DNA of 9,646 nucleotides from an uncultured Bacteroidales bacterium (GCA_934717185.1 CAKUYQ010000051.1:1-9646); one strand, 5' to 3'. Positions 1 through 6,434 are shown, numbered from the stretch's first letter. Notes: a model not told the origin generated them from the sequence alone. Made by a program: numbers and translations.

Positions 1-72
1 GCGGAAAACGAGACTCGAACTCGCGACCCCAACCTTGGCAAGGTTGTGCTCTACCAACTGAGCTATTTCCGC
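1..72 (-). tRNA. tRNA-Gly (anticodon GCC), 3' end cut by window edge
   Basis: Read on the minus strand, the sequence folds into a complete cloverleaf. A 7-bp acceptor stem pairs GCGGAAA with TTTCCGC. The D arm is GCTC/GAGC with an AGTTGGTA loop. The anticodon stem CAACC/GGTTG encloses the loop TTGCCAA, giving anticodon GCC (glycine GGC/GGU codons). The T arm holds TTCGAGT in its loop. The discriminator base and any encoded CCA lie before position 1, so the gene is clipped by at least one base. A consensus promoter lies just upstream at 110-140. Identification is by direct reading of the structure and is very secure. Confidence 0.97.
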
Positions 73-109
73 ATTACTTAAATGAACTGTTTCGTTCCGT
101 TTGGGATTG

Positions 110-140
110 CAAAGGTAAGCATAATTTTTAATTCTCCAAA
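110..140 (-). promoter_or_regulatory. Bacteroidota-type promoter of tRNA-Gly
   Basis: On the minus strand the -33 element TTTG (140-137) is followed by a 19-nt spacer and the -7 element TACCTTTG (117-110), a full match to the Bacteroidota consensus TAnnTTTG. Transcription should start near position 103, leaving about 30 nt of leader to be removed from the tRNA 5' end. The boxes are seen; the start site is inferred from the consensus geometry. Confidence 0.85.
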
Positions 141-205
141 CTTTTTAAAGAAATTTCTAAAAAATTTCATCTCCAACCGAGAATTTGGCATTTTGCAAGG
201 AAGAG

Positions 206-238
206 AAAAAAGGATGACAGCCGGAACAGCTGCCACCC
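206..238 (-). terminator. Rho-independent terminator of pheS
   Basis: On the minus strand a 10-bp stem, GGGTGGCAGC with GCTGTCATCC and two G-U pairs (238-229 with 221-212), closes a 7-nt loop and is followed at once by six T (211-206). It lies 62 nt beyond the pheS stop codon and about 65 nt before the tRNA-Gly promoter, so it separates the two units. Confidence 0.9.
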
Positions 239-300
239 AACCATGAAAAACAGTTTAAAAATTTAAGCATTTGTGCAAATTTACAAAAATTCAAGCACCA

Positions 301-1326
301 TTACAAAACTGTCTCAAACTCCTTTAAAAACCTCACATCATTTTCAAAATAGTGTCTAAGGTCTTTTACCTGCCATTTGAGCATTGCAATACGTTCAACA
401 CCCATCCCAAATGCAAAACCGCTGTAAACCTTTGAATCTATGCCCGATGCCTCCAACACATTAGGATCCACCATACCGGCGCCCATAATCTCTAACCAAC
501 CTGTACCCTTACAGATATTGCAACCTTTGCCATGGCAGATATTGCAACTTACATCCACCTCGGTGCTCGGCTCCGTGAATGGGAAATAGGAAGGCCTCAG
601 CCTAATTTTTGTCTCCTCGCCGAACATCTCCTTTGCAAAGAGCAATATAGCCTGCTTAAGGTCTGCAAAAGAGACATTCTTGTCTATATACAATCCCTCT
701 ACCTGATGGAAAATACAATGTGCTCTTGCAGAGATAGCCTCATTACGGAACACCCTTCCCGGGCATACAATTCTTATAGGAAGCGGCATCTTCTCCATAC
801 TTCTAACCTGAACAGAACTGGTGTGCGTTCTAAGCAGAATGGGATTGTCCCCCTGAGTAATGAAGAAGGTATCCTGCATATCTCTTGCCGGATGCTCCGG
901 AGGAAAGTTGAGCGCACCAAACACATGCCAATCATCCTCAATCTCCGGCCCCTCTGCAACCGCATAACCGAACTTGCTGAAAATTCTTATTATCTCCTCG
1001 CGGGTAACAGATATAGGATGTCTTGTTCCAAGTTCAAATCTGTCGCCGGGCTTTGTATAGTCAAATGCAGGCGCACCGCTCTGCGCACACTCATCCAACC
1101 TGTTTCTCAGCTCCTCTATCTTCTCTGCAGCCTTGGTCTTTAAGACATTAAGTTTCTGTCCAAGTTCTCTCTTCTGCTCGGGAAGCACCTCCCTGAAATC
1201 TTCAAAAAGCTTGGTAATCTCACCCTTCTTACCCAACAATTTTACCCTTATATCCTCAACATCCTGAATTTTCTGCGCCTTAAGTTCCTCTATCCGGTGC
1301 AAAAGCTCCTCAATTTTCTGCTTCAT
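301..1326 (-). CDS. pheS: Phenylalanyl-tRNA synthetase alpha subunit
   Basis: The cytoplasmic alpha subunit of the (alpha-beta)2 class II enzyme that charges tRNA-Phe with phenylalanine. The 341-residue length is normal. Residues 1-80 form the charged, heptad-like coiled-coil arm that contacts tRNA. The catalytic domain runs from about residue 90 (RFELGTRHPIS at 96-106) to the end. Motif 2 is at 192-215 (VFRNEAISARAH then FHQVEG) and motif 3 is GFAFGMGVER at 303-312, with the small Ala of the Phe pocket (A305). A CxxC-x4-CxxC cluster (C261, C264, C269, C272) precedes GWLEIMGAGMV; this insert is known in many bacterial PheS proteins and may bind zinc. The start codon has no Shine-Dalgarno sequence and an A/T-rich leader, as usual in Bacteroidota. 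The beta subunit gene pheT is not in the window and a terminator follows, so the two subunits are encoded apart. A dedicated promoter lies in the gap after arcA. Confidence 0.98.
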   Translation of the reverse strand: MKQKIEELLHRIEELKAQKIQDVEDIRVKLLGKKGEITKLFEDFREVLPEQKRELGQKLNVLKTKAAEKIEELRNRLDECAQSGAPAFDYTKPGDRFELGTRHPISVTREEIIRIFSKFGYAVAEGPEIEDDWHVFGALNFPPEHPARDMQDTFFITQGDNPILLRTHTSSVQVRSMEKMPLPIRIVCPGRVFRNEAISARAHCIFHQVEGLYIDKNVSFADLKQAILLFAKEMFGEETKIRLRPSYFPFTEPSTEVDVSCNICHGKGCNICKGTGWLEIMGAGMVDPNVLEASGIDSKVYSGFAFGMGVERIAMLKWQVKDLRHYFENDVRFLKEFETVL

Positions 1327-1364
1327 TGCTCAATATACTTTTAAAATTCTTATCTCAATTCCCC

Positions 1365-1430
1365 GCTTCCCGACAACACATCCACCTCTCGCAATAACTC
1401 AAAATGGGCAAAAATATTTTGTCGGGAAGC
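1365..1430. repeat. Perfect 12-bp inverted repeat around the pheS promoter
   Basis: The arms GCTTCCCGACAA (1365-1376) and TTGTCGGGAAGC (1419-1430) are exact reverse complements, separated by 42 nt. One arm lies inside the spacer of the predicted pheS promoter (1409-1439). The other would be in the pheS leader, 38 nt before the start codon. The 11-nt core TTGTCGGGAAG occurs a third time, at 3910-3920, in sense orientation before manC. Neither flank has a T-run, so this is not a terminator. It may be a paired operator, an RNA stem or the ends of a tiny mobile element; the sequence alone does not decide. The repeat itself is certain. Confidence 0.85.
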
Positions 1431-1439
1431 AGATGCAAA
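1409..1439 (-). promoter_or_regulatory. Predicted pheS promoter
   Basis: On the minus strand the -33 box TTTG (1439-1436), a 19-nt spacer and the -7 box TATTTTTG (1416-1409) match the Bacteroidota consensus fully, predicting a start near 1402 and a leader of about 75 nt. The TTTG of the -33 box is also the end of a second perfect -7 match, TACATTTG (1443-1436). That alternative start would be near 1430, but its -33 region is weak. Either promoter would make pheS independent of the upstream arcA gene. Confidence 0.7.
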
Positions 1440-1459
1440 TGTACATATTTTTTAGCTTT

Positions 1460-2734
1460 CTACACTCCCCAATCCACTGCTTCTCTGCTCACAGGCATTG
1501 TCATACACCTTGCTCCGCCACCACCTCGAGGAAGTTCGCTACCCTCAATGGTAATTACACAACGTTTATCCTGCGGAATAGCTGTTTTTCCGTAAACGAC
1601 ATCCCATGCAGGAATAATTTCAAAGCCATGCTTGGATAACTCCTCCAAAGTGTGTATGTTGCGGGCATAAGAGAGTACTTTGCCGGGCGCAAACGCAAAG
1701 AAATTGGCACCACTATGCCACTGCTCCCTCTCCTGATTCCACTCGTCTGCATTGCCACCGCAGGTTACCGGCTCTAACTCCATTCCCAACTTCTTGAGGG
1801 CATGAAGTATTGTAGGTACAGATTTTATCTTGGTAACCTTACCGTTATCTATTGTTATATGCACGGTCTGATACTGGTTATCGCCAAGAATAAGAGGCTC
1901 AAAGACCATACATTTGTCTTTATCCAACATGGTGAAGACCATATCCAAATGGATAAATGACTCGGGCGAATGAGGTAACTGCTGTACTATCACATGTTTG
2001 CGCCCCTCCCTCTTGTCTTTGCAAAGTCTGTTGATATGCATATCTATACCCTGCGAAGAGGTTCTGTTGCCATTTCCTATAAGCAAAATATCATCCCGCG
2101 CAATCAGAATGTCTCCCCCCTCCATAAAAATCTCCTTGTTACCGGGGTCAAAATCGTGCGCATTTATAACATCGGCCGCAAATGCACCTGAGTGTCTAAA
2201 GATAGCCTCCATGATAAGAGATTCCCTCATCCTCACCTTATTGGCCATTCTGCACACCAACGCATAATTTCCAATGGTAACAGAGGCATCCCTCGTAAAA
2301 TAAAAGTTATACAAAGGATACAGGGCATAATACTCATCCTTAAGATATGCCGTAAGGGTGTTTACCTTTGCAGGAAGTCCCTCAATAAGAACCGTTGCCA
2401 ACTCTTTAGACGACATCTCCATAAGAGAATCATAGTAAGCCGTTGCATTCTCCGATATACATATCTTTCCTATCAACACGCTTCTGTACCTCTCATTCTC
2501 CAAGACCCTCTCCAACAGCTCCTTTACAAAAAAGGTCTTTGTTACCCTGGAAAGCACCCCACGCAACTGTTCATACTCTTTCTGAGCTATAGACAGATTC
2601 AAAATATCACTGTACAAGGCCCTCTGAGCCGTTTCGGGTGTCATATTCTCCACCTCCGCGCCGGGGTTGTGCAGAATCACCCCCTTCAATTTTCCTATTT
2701 CACTCTGTACATTCAGTTCCAATACATTATCCAT
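1460..2734 (-). CDS. arcA: Arginine deiminase
   Basis: A cytoplasmic enzyme hydrolysing L-arginine to L-citrulline and ammonia, the first step of the arginine deiminase pathway. All residues expected from the guanidino-modifying fold are present: D149 in NFYFTRD (143-149), E205 in EGGD (205-208), the catalytic pair H262 and D264 in FIHLD, and the nucleophile C410 at the end of RGGGGARC (403-410). GGNADEWNQEREQWHSGAN (326-344) is also typical. The 424-residue length is close to the family's roughly 410. The partner genes for ornithine carbamoyltransferase (arcB), carbamate kinase (arcC) and an arginine/ornithine antiporter are absent from the window, so the pathway is split or incomplete locally. 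It follows manC by 48 nt with no clear promoter between, so co-transcription with yraN-manC is likely. The fully retained active site argues against a pseudogene; free arginine rather than protein arginine is the likely substrate because no signal peptide is present. Confidence 0.93.
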   Translation of the reverse strand: MDNVLELNVQSEIGKLKGVILHNPGAEVENMTPETAQRALYSDILNLSIAQKEYEQLRGVLSRVTKTFFVKELLERVLENERYRSVLIGKICISENATAYYDSLMEMSSKELATVLIEGLPAKVNTLTAYLKDEYYALYPLYNFYFTRDASVTIGNYALVCRMANKVRMRESLIMEAIFRHSGAFAADVINAHDFDPGNKEIFMEGGDILIARDDILLIGNGNRTSSQGIDMHINRLCKDKREGRKHVIVQQLPHSPESFIHLDMVFTMLDKDKCMVFEPLILGDNQYQTVHITIDNGKVTKIKSVPTILHALKKLGMELEPVTCGGNADEWNQEREQWHSGANFFAFAPGKVLSYARNIHTLEELSKHGFEIIPAWDVVYGKTAIPQDKRCVITIEGSELPRGGGGARCMTMPVSREAVDWGV

Positions 2735-2782
2735 AAATCAATTTAATTACTTATTAATATTTACCCCTCTTTGCACTCTCCT

Positions 2783-3889
2783 CTATTGGTACTTGTTCAA
2801 TTCATTCACCGTTAAATCTGTAATGATATTCTTAAAAGCAACCTCATCTCTTGGGCAGATCATAAGGACATCATCTGTCTCAACCACCATAAAACCGCTT
2901 AATCCTTTGACAACAACAAGTTTTTCCCTCTCCTTTGATACAATGATACTGTTGTTTGTCCTGTCTATCAGCGAATCACCTGCAACCTTAACCATATTCC
3001 CTTTCCCATCTTTTCCACTTTGAGCATAAAGACTCTCCCACGTGCCAAGATCGCTCCACCCGAACGAAGCCTCAAAAACCCAAGACTTGTCTGTCTTCTC
3101 CATAACGCCATAGTCTATTGATATACCGTTACACGACTCGTATATTCCCTTTATATAATCCTGCTCATTGATAGTATAATATGCAAACATACCGTCTTTA
3201 AAAGAGATAGCAATCTCAGGAAGATACCTCTCCAACTCGCTCATGATTGTCTTAAGGTTCCATACAAAAATTCCCGAATTCCACAAAAACTCTCCACTGT
3301 TAACAAGCACTTTTGCCAACTCCTTATTAGGCTTCTCTGTAAAAGTCTTTACATTATAGACCTTTTGTCCGTTAATCTCCTTAACCCGTAACTTGTTGGC
3401 TTGAATATAGCCATATCCGGTTTCCGGGCGTGTAGGCTGAATCCCCAATGTAAGAAGCTCATCATTAGCAGATGCATACTCCAAAGCTGTAGAGATAGTA
3501 TTAAGAAAAATATCTTCGTTCAATATAAGATGATCGCTTGGTGCCACAACAACCGTTGCATTAGGATTCTTCTTGGCCAACTTATATGTAGCATACGCTA
3601 TACATGGTGCCGTGTTCCTTCTGTGCGGCTCCAAAAGAAGATTATCATCTTGTATCATTGGAAGTTGCTCCTTTACTAAATCCCTGTAAATCTCAGATGT
3701 GACCACAATTATATTTTCAGCCGGGACTATCTTGGAAAATCGATTGAACGTCTGCTGTAAAAAAGAGCATCCCACACCCAAAATATCCAAAAACTGTTTG
3801 GGCACGGCATTTCTGCTAATAGGCCAAAAACGACTGCCAATCCCGCCGGCCATTATAATACAATACCTGTTTTGCTTTATATCACTCAT
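2783..3889 (-). CDS. manC: Mannose-1-phosphate guanylyltransferase
   Basis: Makes GDP-mannose from mannose-1-phosphate and GTP in the cytoplasm, supplying mannose and (via GDP-fucose) fucose to surface polysaccharides and glycoproteins. The N-terminal nucleotidyltransferase signature GGIGSRFWPISRNAVPKQF spans 15-33, with VVAPSDHLI at 114-122, the sugar-binding segment TFTEKP at 182-187, WNSGIFVWN at 203-211 and GWSDLGTWESLY at 277-288. Residues after about 300 fit the short beta-helix tail of stand-alone enzymes. At 368 residues it lacks the cupin phosphomannose isomerase domain of the bifunctional ManC/AlgA proteins (about 470-480 residues). No other sugar-nucleotide or glycosyltransferase genes are nearby, so this looks like a housekeeping copy rather than part of a capsule locus. 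It lies 34 nt after yraN and carries the repeated TTGTCGGGAAG motif 20 nt before its start codon. The symbol follows common usage; some annotations use rfbM. Confidence 0.94.
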   Translation of the reverse strand: MSDIKQNRYCIIMAGGIGSRFWPISRNAVPKQFLDILGVGCSFLQQTFNRFSKIVPAENIIVVTSEIYRDLVKEQLPMIQDDNLLLEPHRRNTAPCIAYATYKLAKKNPNATVVVAPSDHLILNEDIFLNTISTALEYASANDELLTLGIQPTRPETGYGYIQANKLRVKEINGQKVYNVKTFTEKPNKELAKVLVNSGEFLWNSGIFVWNLKTIMSELERYLPEIAISFKDGMFAYYTINEQDYIKGIYESCNGISIDYGVMEKTDKSWVFEASFGWSDLGTWESLYAQSGKDGKGNMVKVAGDSLIDRTNNSIIVSKEREKLVVVKGLSGFMVVETDDVLMICPRDEVAFKNIITDLTVNELNKYQ

Positions 3890-3909
3890 ATTTGGTAATA
3901 TTTAATTTT

Positions 3910-3920
3910 CTTCCCGACAA
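3910..3920 (-). repeat. Third copy of the TTGTCGGGAAG motif, in the manC leader
   Basis: The 11-nt sequence is identical to the core of both arms of the pheS inverted repeat and has the same orientation relative to manC as the 1365-1376 arm has to pheS. Upstream similarity is loose but present: GGTGAT before this copy and GGTGGAT before the pheS one, a few bases before the motif. It lies between the yraN stop codon and the manC start. No full -33/-7 promoter is visible next to it. Function unknown. Confidence 0.55.
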
Positions 3921-3923
3921 AAA

Positions 3924-4340
3924 TCACCACAAAGGGGTGTAAGCGTTCTCAAAGAATTCAACTGTAAAGGTACCTGCACAACCAACCACCGATGCGACAT
4001 CAAAACTCACTTCAAAATCTGAACCCATCCCTGTCCTGTATAGGAACAAATACCAATCCCTGCTGTTCAAAAAAAAGTTTGCCGCATCTATAATTCTGCC
4101 TCTCTTAACATTGTCAACCTTTCGGTAGGGTTCTGTCAATTCATTACAACTTAAAGACTTCACCTCAACAAAGTGAACAGTATTGTCTTTAACGGCAATA
4201 ATGTCTATCTCCAAATGTCTGCATCTCCAGTTTTTTGCAACAACCTCATACCCGTTGCATGCAAGAAAACCGGCAATCATTTTTTCACCTCTATCTCCCA
4301 AAACCTTACTTTCACCACCTCTTTTTCTCATCTGCCCCAT
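3924..4340 (-). CDS. yraN: YraN / UPF0102 family nuclease-fold protein
   Basis: A small protein with the restriction-endonuclease-like (Holliday-junction-resolvase-like) fold of the UPF0102 family. The molecular role of this family is not settled. Conserved residues are in order: LGDRGE (14-19) with E19, GYEVVAKNWR (30-39), LEIDIIA (43-49) with E44 and D46, and FVEVKS (57-62) with E59 and K61. These are the metal-binding positions of a PD-(D/E)xK-type active site, so it appears intact. The 138-residue length is slightly above the usual 115-130 because of a short basic N-terminus (MGQMRKRGGESK) and a C-terminal tail. The predicted promoter lies so close that a start at Met1 leaves almost no leader; Met4 (codon at 4331-4329) is a real alternative. 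It is the first gene of a probable yraN-manC-arcA unit. No recombination or repair partner is adjacent. Confidence 0.87.
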   Translation of the reverse strand: MGQMRKRGGESKVLGDRGEKMIAGFLACNGYEVVAKNWRCRHLEIDIIAVKDNTVHFVEVKSLSCNELTEPYRKVDNVKRGRIIDAANFFLNSRDWYLFLYRTGMGSDFEVSFDVASVVGCAGTFTVEFFENAYTPLW

Positions 4341-4348
4341 TATTTGCC

Positions 4349-4379
4349 TAAAGGTAATACTTTTTAAACAGCTGTCAAA
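4349..4379 (-). promoter_or_regulatory. Predicted promoter of yraN(-manC-arcA)
   Basis: On the minus strand TTTG (4379-4376), a 19-nt spacer and TACCTTTA (4356-4349) match the Bacteroidota promoter except for the last base of the -7 box. The expected start is about 4342-4345, only a few nt before the annotated yraN ATG (4340), which implies a leaderless or very short-leader mRNA. It sits between the terminator of the biotin-carrier operon and yraN, where a promoter is needed. Confidence 0.65.
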
Positions 4380-4411
4380 ATAAAACAGAATTTTAATTAC
4401 ACTTTTTAATC

Positions 4412-4447
4412 AAAAATAAAAAAACCGCTCACTTTATTAAGCAAGCG
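4412..4447 (-). terminator. Rho-independent terminator of the mmdA-biotin carrier operon
   Basis: On the minus strand CGCTTGCTT (4447-4439) pairs with AAGTGAGCG (4434-4426), a 9-bp stem with two G-T/U wobbles and an AATA tetraloop, followed by GTTTTTTTATTTTTG. It is 75 nt past the biotin-carrier stop codon. On the plus strand no T-run follows, so it acts in one direction. Confidence 0.9.
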
Positions 4448-4521
4448 ATTCCGTATAAAGTATTCTTATGCCCTGCTATCTTTATTATGTATAGCACGCA
4501 GGCATTTTGTCAATAACGCAC

Positions 4522-4848
4522 TTAAGCCAATTCAAGCAGAATATAATTCTTAGGAAGTTTATCACCCGGCTTAACATTAATACTACGAACAGTACCATCC
4601 ACAGGCGCAACAACAATATTATGCATCTTCATAGCCTCATATATCATAAGAGGATCCCCCCTCTTTACACTGTCTCCAACTTTTACATCAATGGAGATAA
4701 CAGAGCCTGGAATTATAGAGAGCACCTCCTTTGGATTTGGAGCAACCCATCGCTTGCGCTCAGTATATCTATATGTTGGCAAAGTATTGTACTTTTCGCC
4801 ATTCTCCGTAAGCTGAATCTCTATATACTCTTTATTTTTCTCTTCCAT
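4522..4848 (-). CDS. Biotin carboxyl carrier protein (biotin/lipoyl-attachment domain)
   Basis: A small cytoplasmic carrier whose biotin swings CO2 as carboxybiotin between active sites of a biotin-dependent carboxylase, decarboxylase or transcarboxylase. The biotinylation motif EAMKM is at 71-75, so K74 is the modified lysine. The surrounding barrel starts near VLSIIPGSV (42-50) and includes VKVGDSVKRGD (55-65) and the matching APVDGTVRSINVKPGD (81-96). Residues 1-40 form a charged extension with PTYRYTERKRW and no Ala/Pro-rich linker, unlike the carrier subunits of typical sodium-pumping decarboxylases. From memory, a similar N-terminus occurs in small Bacteroidota carriers encoded next to acyl-CoA carboxyltransferases. 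It follows mmdA by 11 nt and ends the operon, so its first partner is almost certainly that enzyme. A lipoyl domain is unlikely, since those carry DKA rather than AMKM around the lysine. No gene symbol is given because mmdC and accB imply different complexes. Confidence 0.92.
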   Translation of the reverse strand: MEEKNKEYIEIQLTENGEKYNTLPTYRYTERKRWVAPNPKEVLSIIPGSVISIDVKVGDSVKRGDPLMIYEAMKMHNIVVAPVDGTVRSINVKPGDKLPKNYILLELA

Positions 4849-4859
4849 AACACTATATT

Positions 4860-6407
4860 TTAAAATGGTGGAAGCCCATGCTTCTTAGCAGGACCCGAGA
4901 CAGTTTTGTTGGCGCTAACCTCCAAAGCATTCAAAACAGCCCTGCGTGTTTCGGAAGGGACTATTACAGAATCAACATACCCCTTTCCGGCAGCTACGTA
5001 TGGATTTGCAAATTTCTCCTTATACTCCTCAACCTTAATCTTTCTCATCTCATTAGGATCTTCCGCCTCGTTAATCTCTTTTCTAAATATAATATTGGCG
5101 GCCCCCTCAGGTCCCATTACCGCAATCTCCGCCGTTGGCCATGCAAACACAAAATCTGCTCTCATATGTCTCGAATTCATTGCAATATAGCCACCACCGT
5201 ATGCCTTTCTCATTATAACTGTAATTTTAGGTACAGTAGCTTCTGAATATGCATACAGCAGCTTTGCACCATGGCGTATAACACCTGCATGCTCCTGGTC
5301 TATACCCGGAAGATACCCTGGCATATCCTCTAATGTTACAATAGGGATATTAAATGCATCGCAGTAACGGATAAACCTTGCCGCCTTGTCAGATGAATCA
5401 CAATCCAAAACACCGGCTAAATACAACGGCTGGTTAGCAACAAAGCCAACGGTCTTGCCACCCATACGACCAAAACCTATGACAATATTCTTGGCCCATT
5501 TTTCCTGTATCTCTATAAAATCGGAATTATCTGCAAGAGCCTTTATAACCTCCCTCACATCGTATGGTTTGGTTGGATCCACCGGAACAATCTCCTCTAA
5601 TTTATACTTTTCAAGAGGCTCTTTAACCTCAACAGCACTACCCTTTTCGGAGTTATTGTAAGGGATGTATGACAATAGCTTTCGAATCTGTGCAAAACAT
5701 TCTTTCTCGCTCTCTGCAAAAAAGTGAGCATTACCGGTAACCTCACAATGAACCCTTGCACCTCCCAAAGATTCCATATCTATCTCCTCGCCCAATACAG
5801 ACTTAATAACCTCCGGCCCGGTAATAAACATCTTGGAGACCTTATCTACCACAAAGACGTAATCCGTTAACGCTGGTGAATATACCGCCCCACCTGCACA
5901 TGGGCCAAGGATAACAGAGATTTGAGGTATAACACCGCTTGCCTGTGTATTTCTGTAGAAGATCTCTCCATAACCGGCCAAGGCGTTGACGCCCTCCTGA
6001 ATACGCGCTCCACCTGAATCGTTTATGCCAATAAGCGGCATCCTCATCTTAAGCGCATAGTCCATAATCTTTGTTATCTTCTGCGCATGCATATATCCCA
6101 AAGAACCTCCGGCAACCGTAAAATCCTGCGCATATATTGCAACAGGTTTTCCGTTAATCTTTCCCGTACCTATAACAACGCCATCTCCGGGAAGCACCTT
6201 TTTATCCATTCCAAAATCCTTTGCAGCATGCTCTATAAAGAGATCATACTCATAAAATGAACCCTCATCAAGGATCTGGTTTATCCTCTCCCTTGCAGGA
6301 AGCTTTCCCATGGCAATCTGTTTCTCAACAGCCTTCTCTCCGCCACCCTGCATAGCCTTCTGCCTCCTCTCCTGCAACTCAGAAATTTTCTTGTCTAACT
6401 GATTCAT
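4860..6407 (-). CDS. mmdA: Acyl-CoA carboxyltransferase, methylmalonyl-CoA decarboxylase / propionyl-CoA carboxylase beta type
   Basis: A crotonase-fold carboxyltransferase that moves a carboxyl group between biotin and an acyl-CoA, most likely propionyl-CoA/methylmalonyl-CoA in the succinate-propionate pathway. The 515-residue length is normal. The N-terminal CoA-binding half has KLPARERI (35-42), INDSGGARIQEG (128-139) and GPCAGGAVYSPAL (168-180). The C-terminal carboxybiotin half has LEDMPGYLPG (359-368), RKAYGGGYIAM (400-410), AWPTAEIAVMGPEGAANIIFR (from 422) and PAKKHGLPPF at the end. The oxyanion-hole GG pairs are intact. Position 408 is Ile, in the spot where actinobacterial propionyl-CoA carboxylase has the specificity Asp; an aliphatic residue there also occurs in transcarboxylase 12S and MmdA proteins, which this protein resembles most. 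It is the first gene after a strong promoter and is followed 11 nt later by a biotin carrier. The epimerase, membrane beta pump and OadG-like subunit often encoded beside mmdA are missing, as is a biotin carboxylase, so decarboxylase, carboxylase or transcarboxylase roles cannot be separated here. The symbol is tentative. Confidence 0.93.
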   Translation of the reverse strand: MNQLDKKISELQERRQKAMQGGGEKAVEKQIAMGKLPARERINQILDEGSFYEYDLFIEHAAKDFGMDKKVLPGDGVVIGTGKINGKPVAIYAQDFTVAGGSLGYMHAQKITKIMDYALKMRMPLIGINDSGGARIQEGVNALAGYGEIFYRNTQASGVIPQISVILGPCAGGAVYSPALTDYVFVVDKVSKMFITGPEVIKSVLGEEIDMESLGGARVHCEVTGNAHFFAESEKECFAQIRKLLSYIPYNNSEKGSAVEVKEPLEKYKLEEIVPVDPTKPYDVREVIKALADNSDFIEIQEKWAKNIVIGFGRMGGKTVGFVANQPLYLAGVLDCDSSDKAARFIRYCDAFNIPIVTLEDMPGYLPGIDQEHAGVIRHGAKLLYAYSEATVPKITVIMRKAYGGGYIAMNSRHMRADFVFAWPTAEIAVMGPEGAANIIFRKEINEAEDPNEMRKIKVEEYKEKFANPYVAAGKGYVDSVIVPSETRRAVLNALEVSANKTVSGPAKKHGLPPF

Positions 6408-6434
6408 ATCATCTTATATTTAATTTATGAGGTA

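Noticed and set aside
261..273. Zinc-finger-like CxxC pairs in PheS (residue numbers) as a novelty
   Set aside because: The cysteine insert at residues 261-272 of PheS is familiar from other bacterial PheS sequences, so it is described with the gene and not reported as new.
532..1143. Open frame of 203 codons on the plus strand
   Set aside because: It lies fully antisense to the conserved pheS coding sequence, and its translation has no recognisable domain or plausible composition; it arises from codon bias of pheS.
1327..1435. T-box or leader-peptide attenuator for pheS
   Set aside because: No T-box core sequence, no terminator/antiterminator pair and no short frame with a run of Phe codons are visible in the leader.
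2192..2746. Open frame of 184 codons on the plus strand
   Set aside because: Antisense to arcA, which has all catalytic motifs; the translation is a low-complexity shadow rich in Ile, Leu, Arg and His.
4411..4418. TATTTTTG on the minus strand as a second yraN promoter
   Set aside because: It is part of the T-run of the terminator hairpin and has no -33 box outside the stem.
4474..4496. Hairpin TGCTAT/ATAGCA beyond the biotin carrier gene
   Set aside because: Six A/T-rich base pairs with an 11-nt loop and no T-run on either strand; the stronger terminator at 4412-4447 lies just beyond it.
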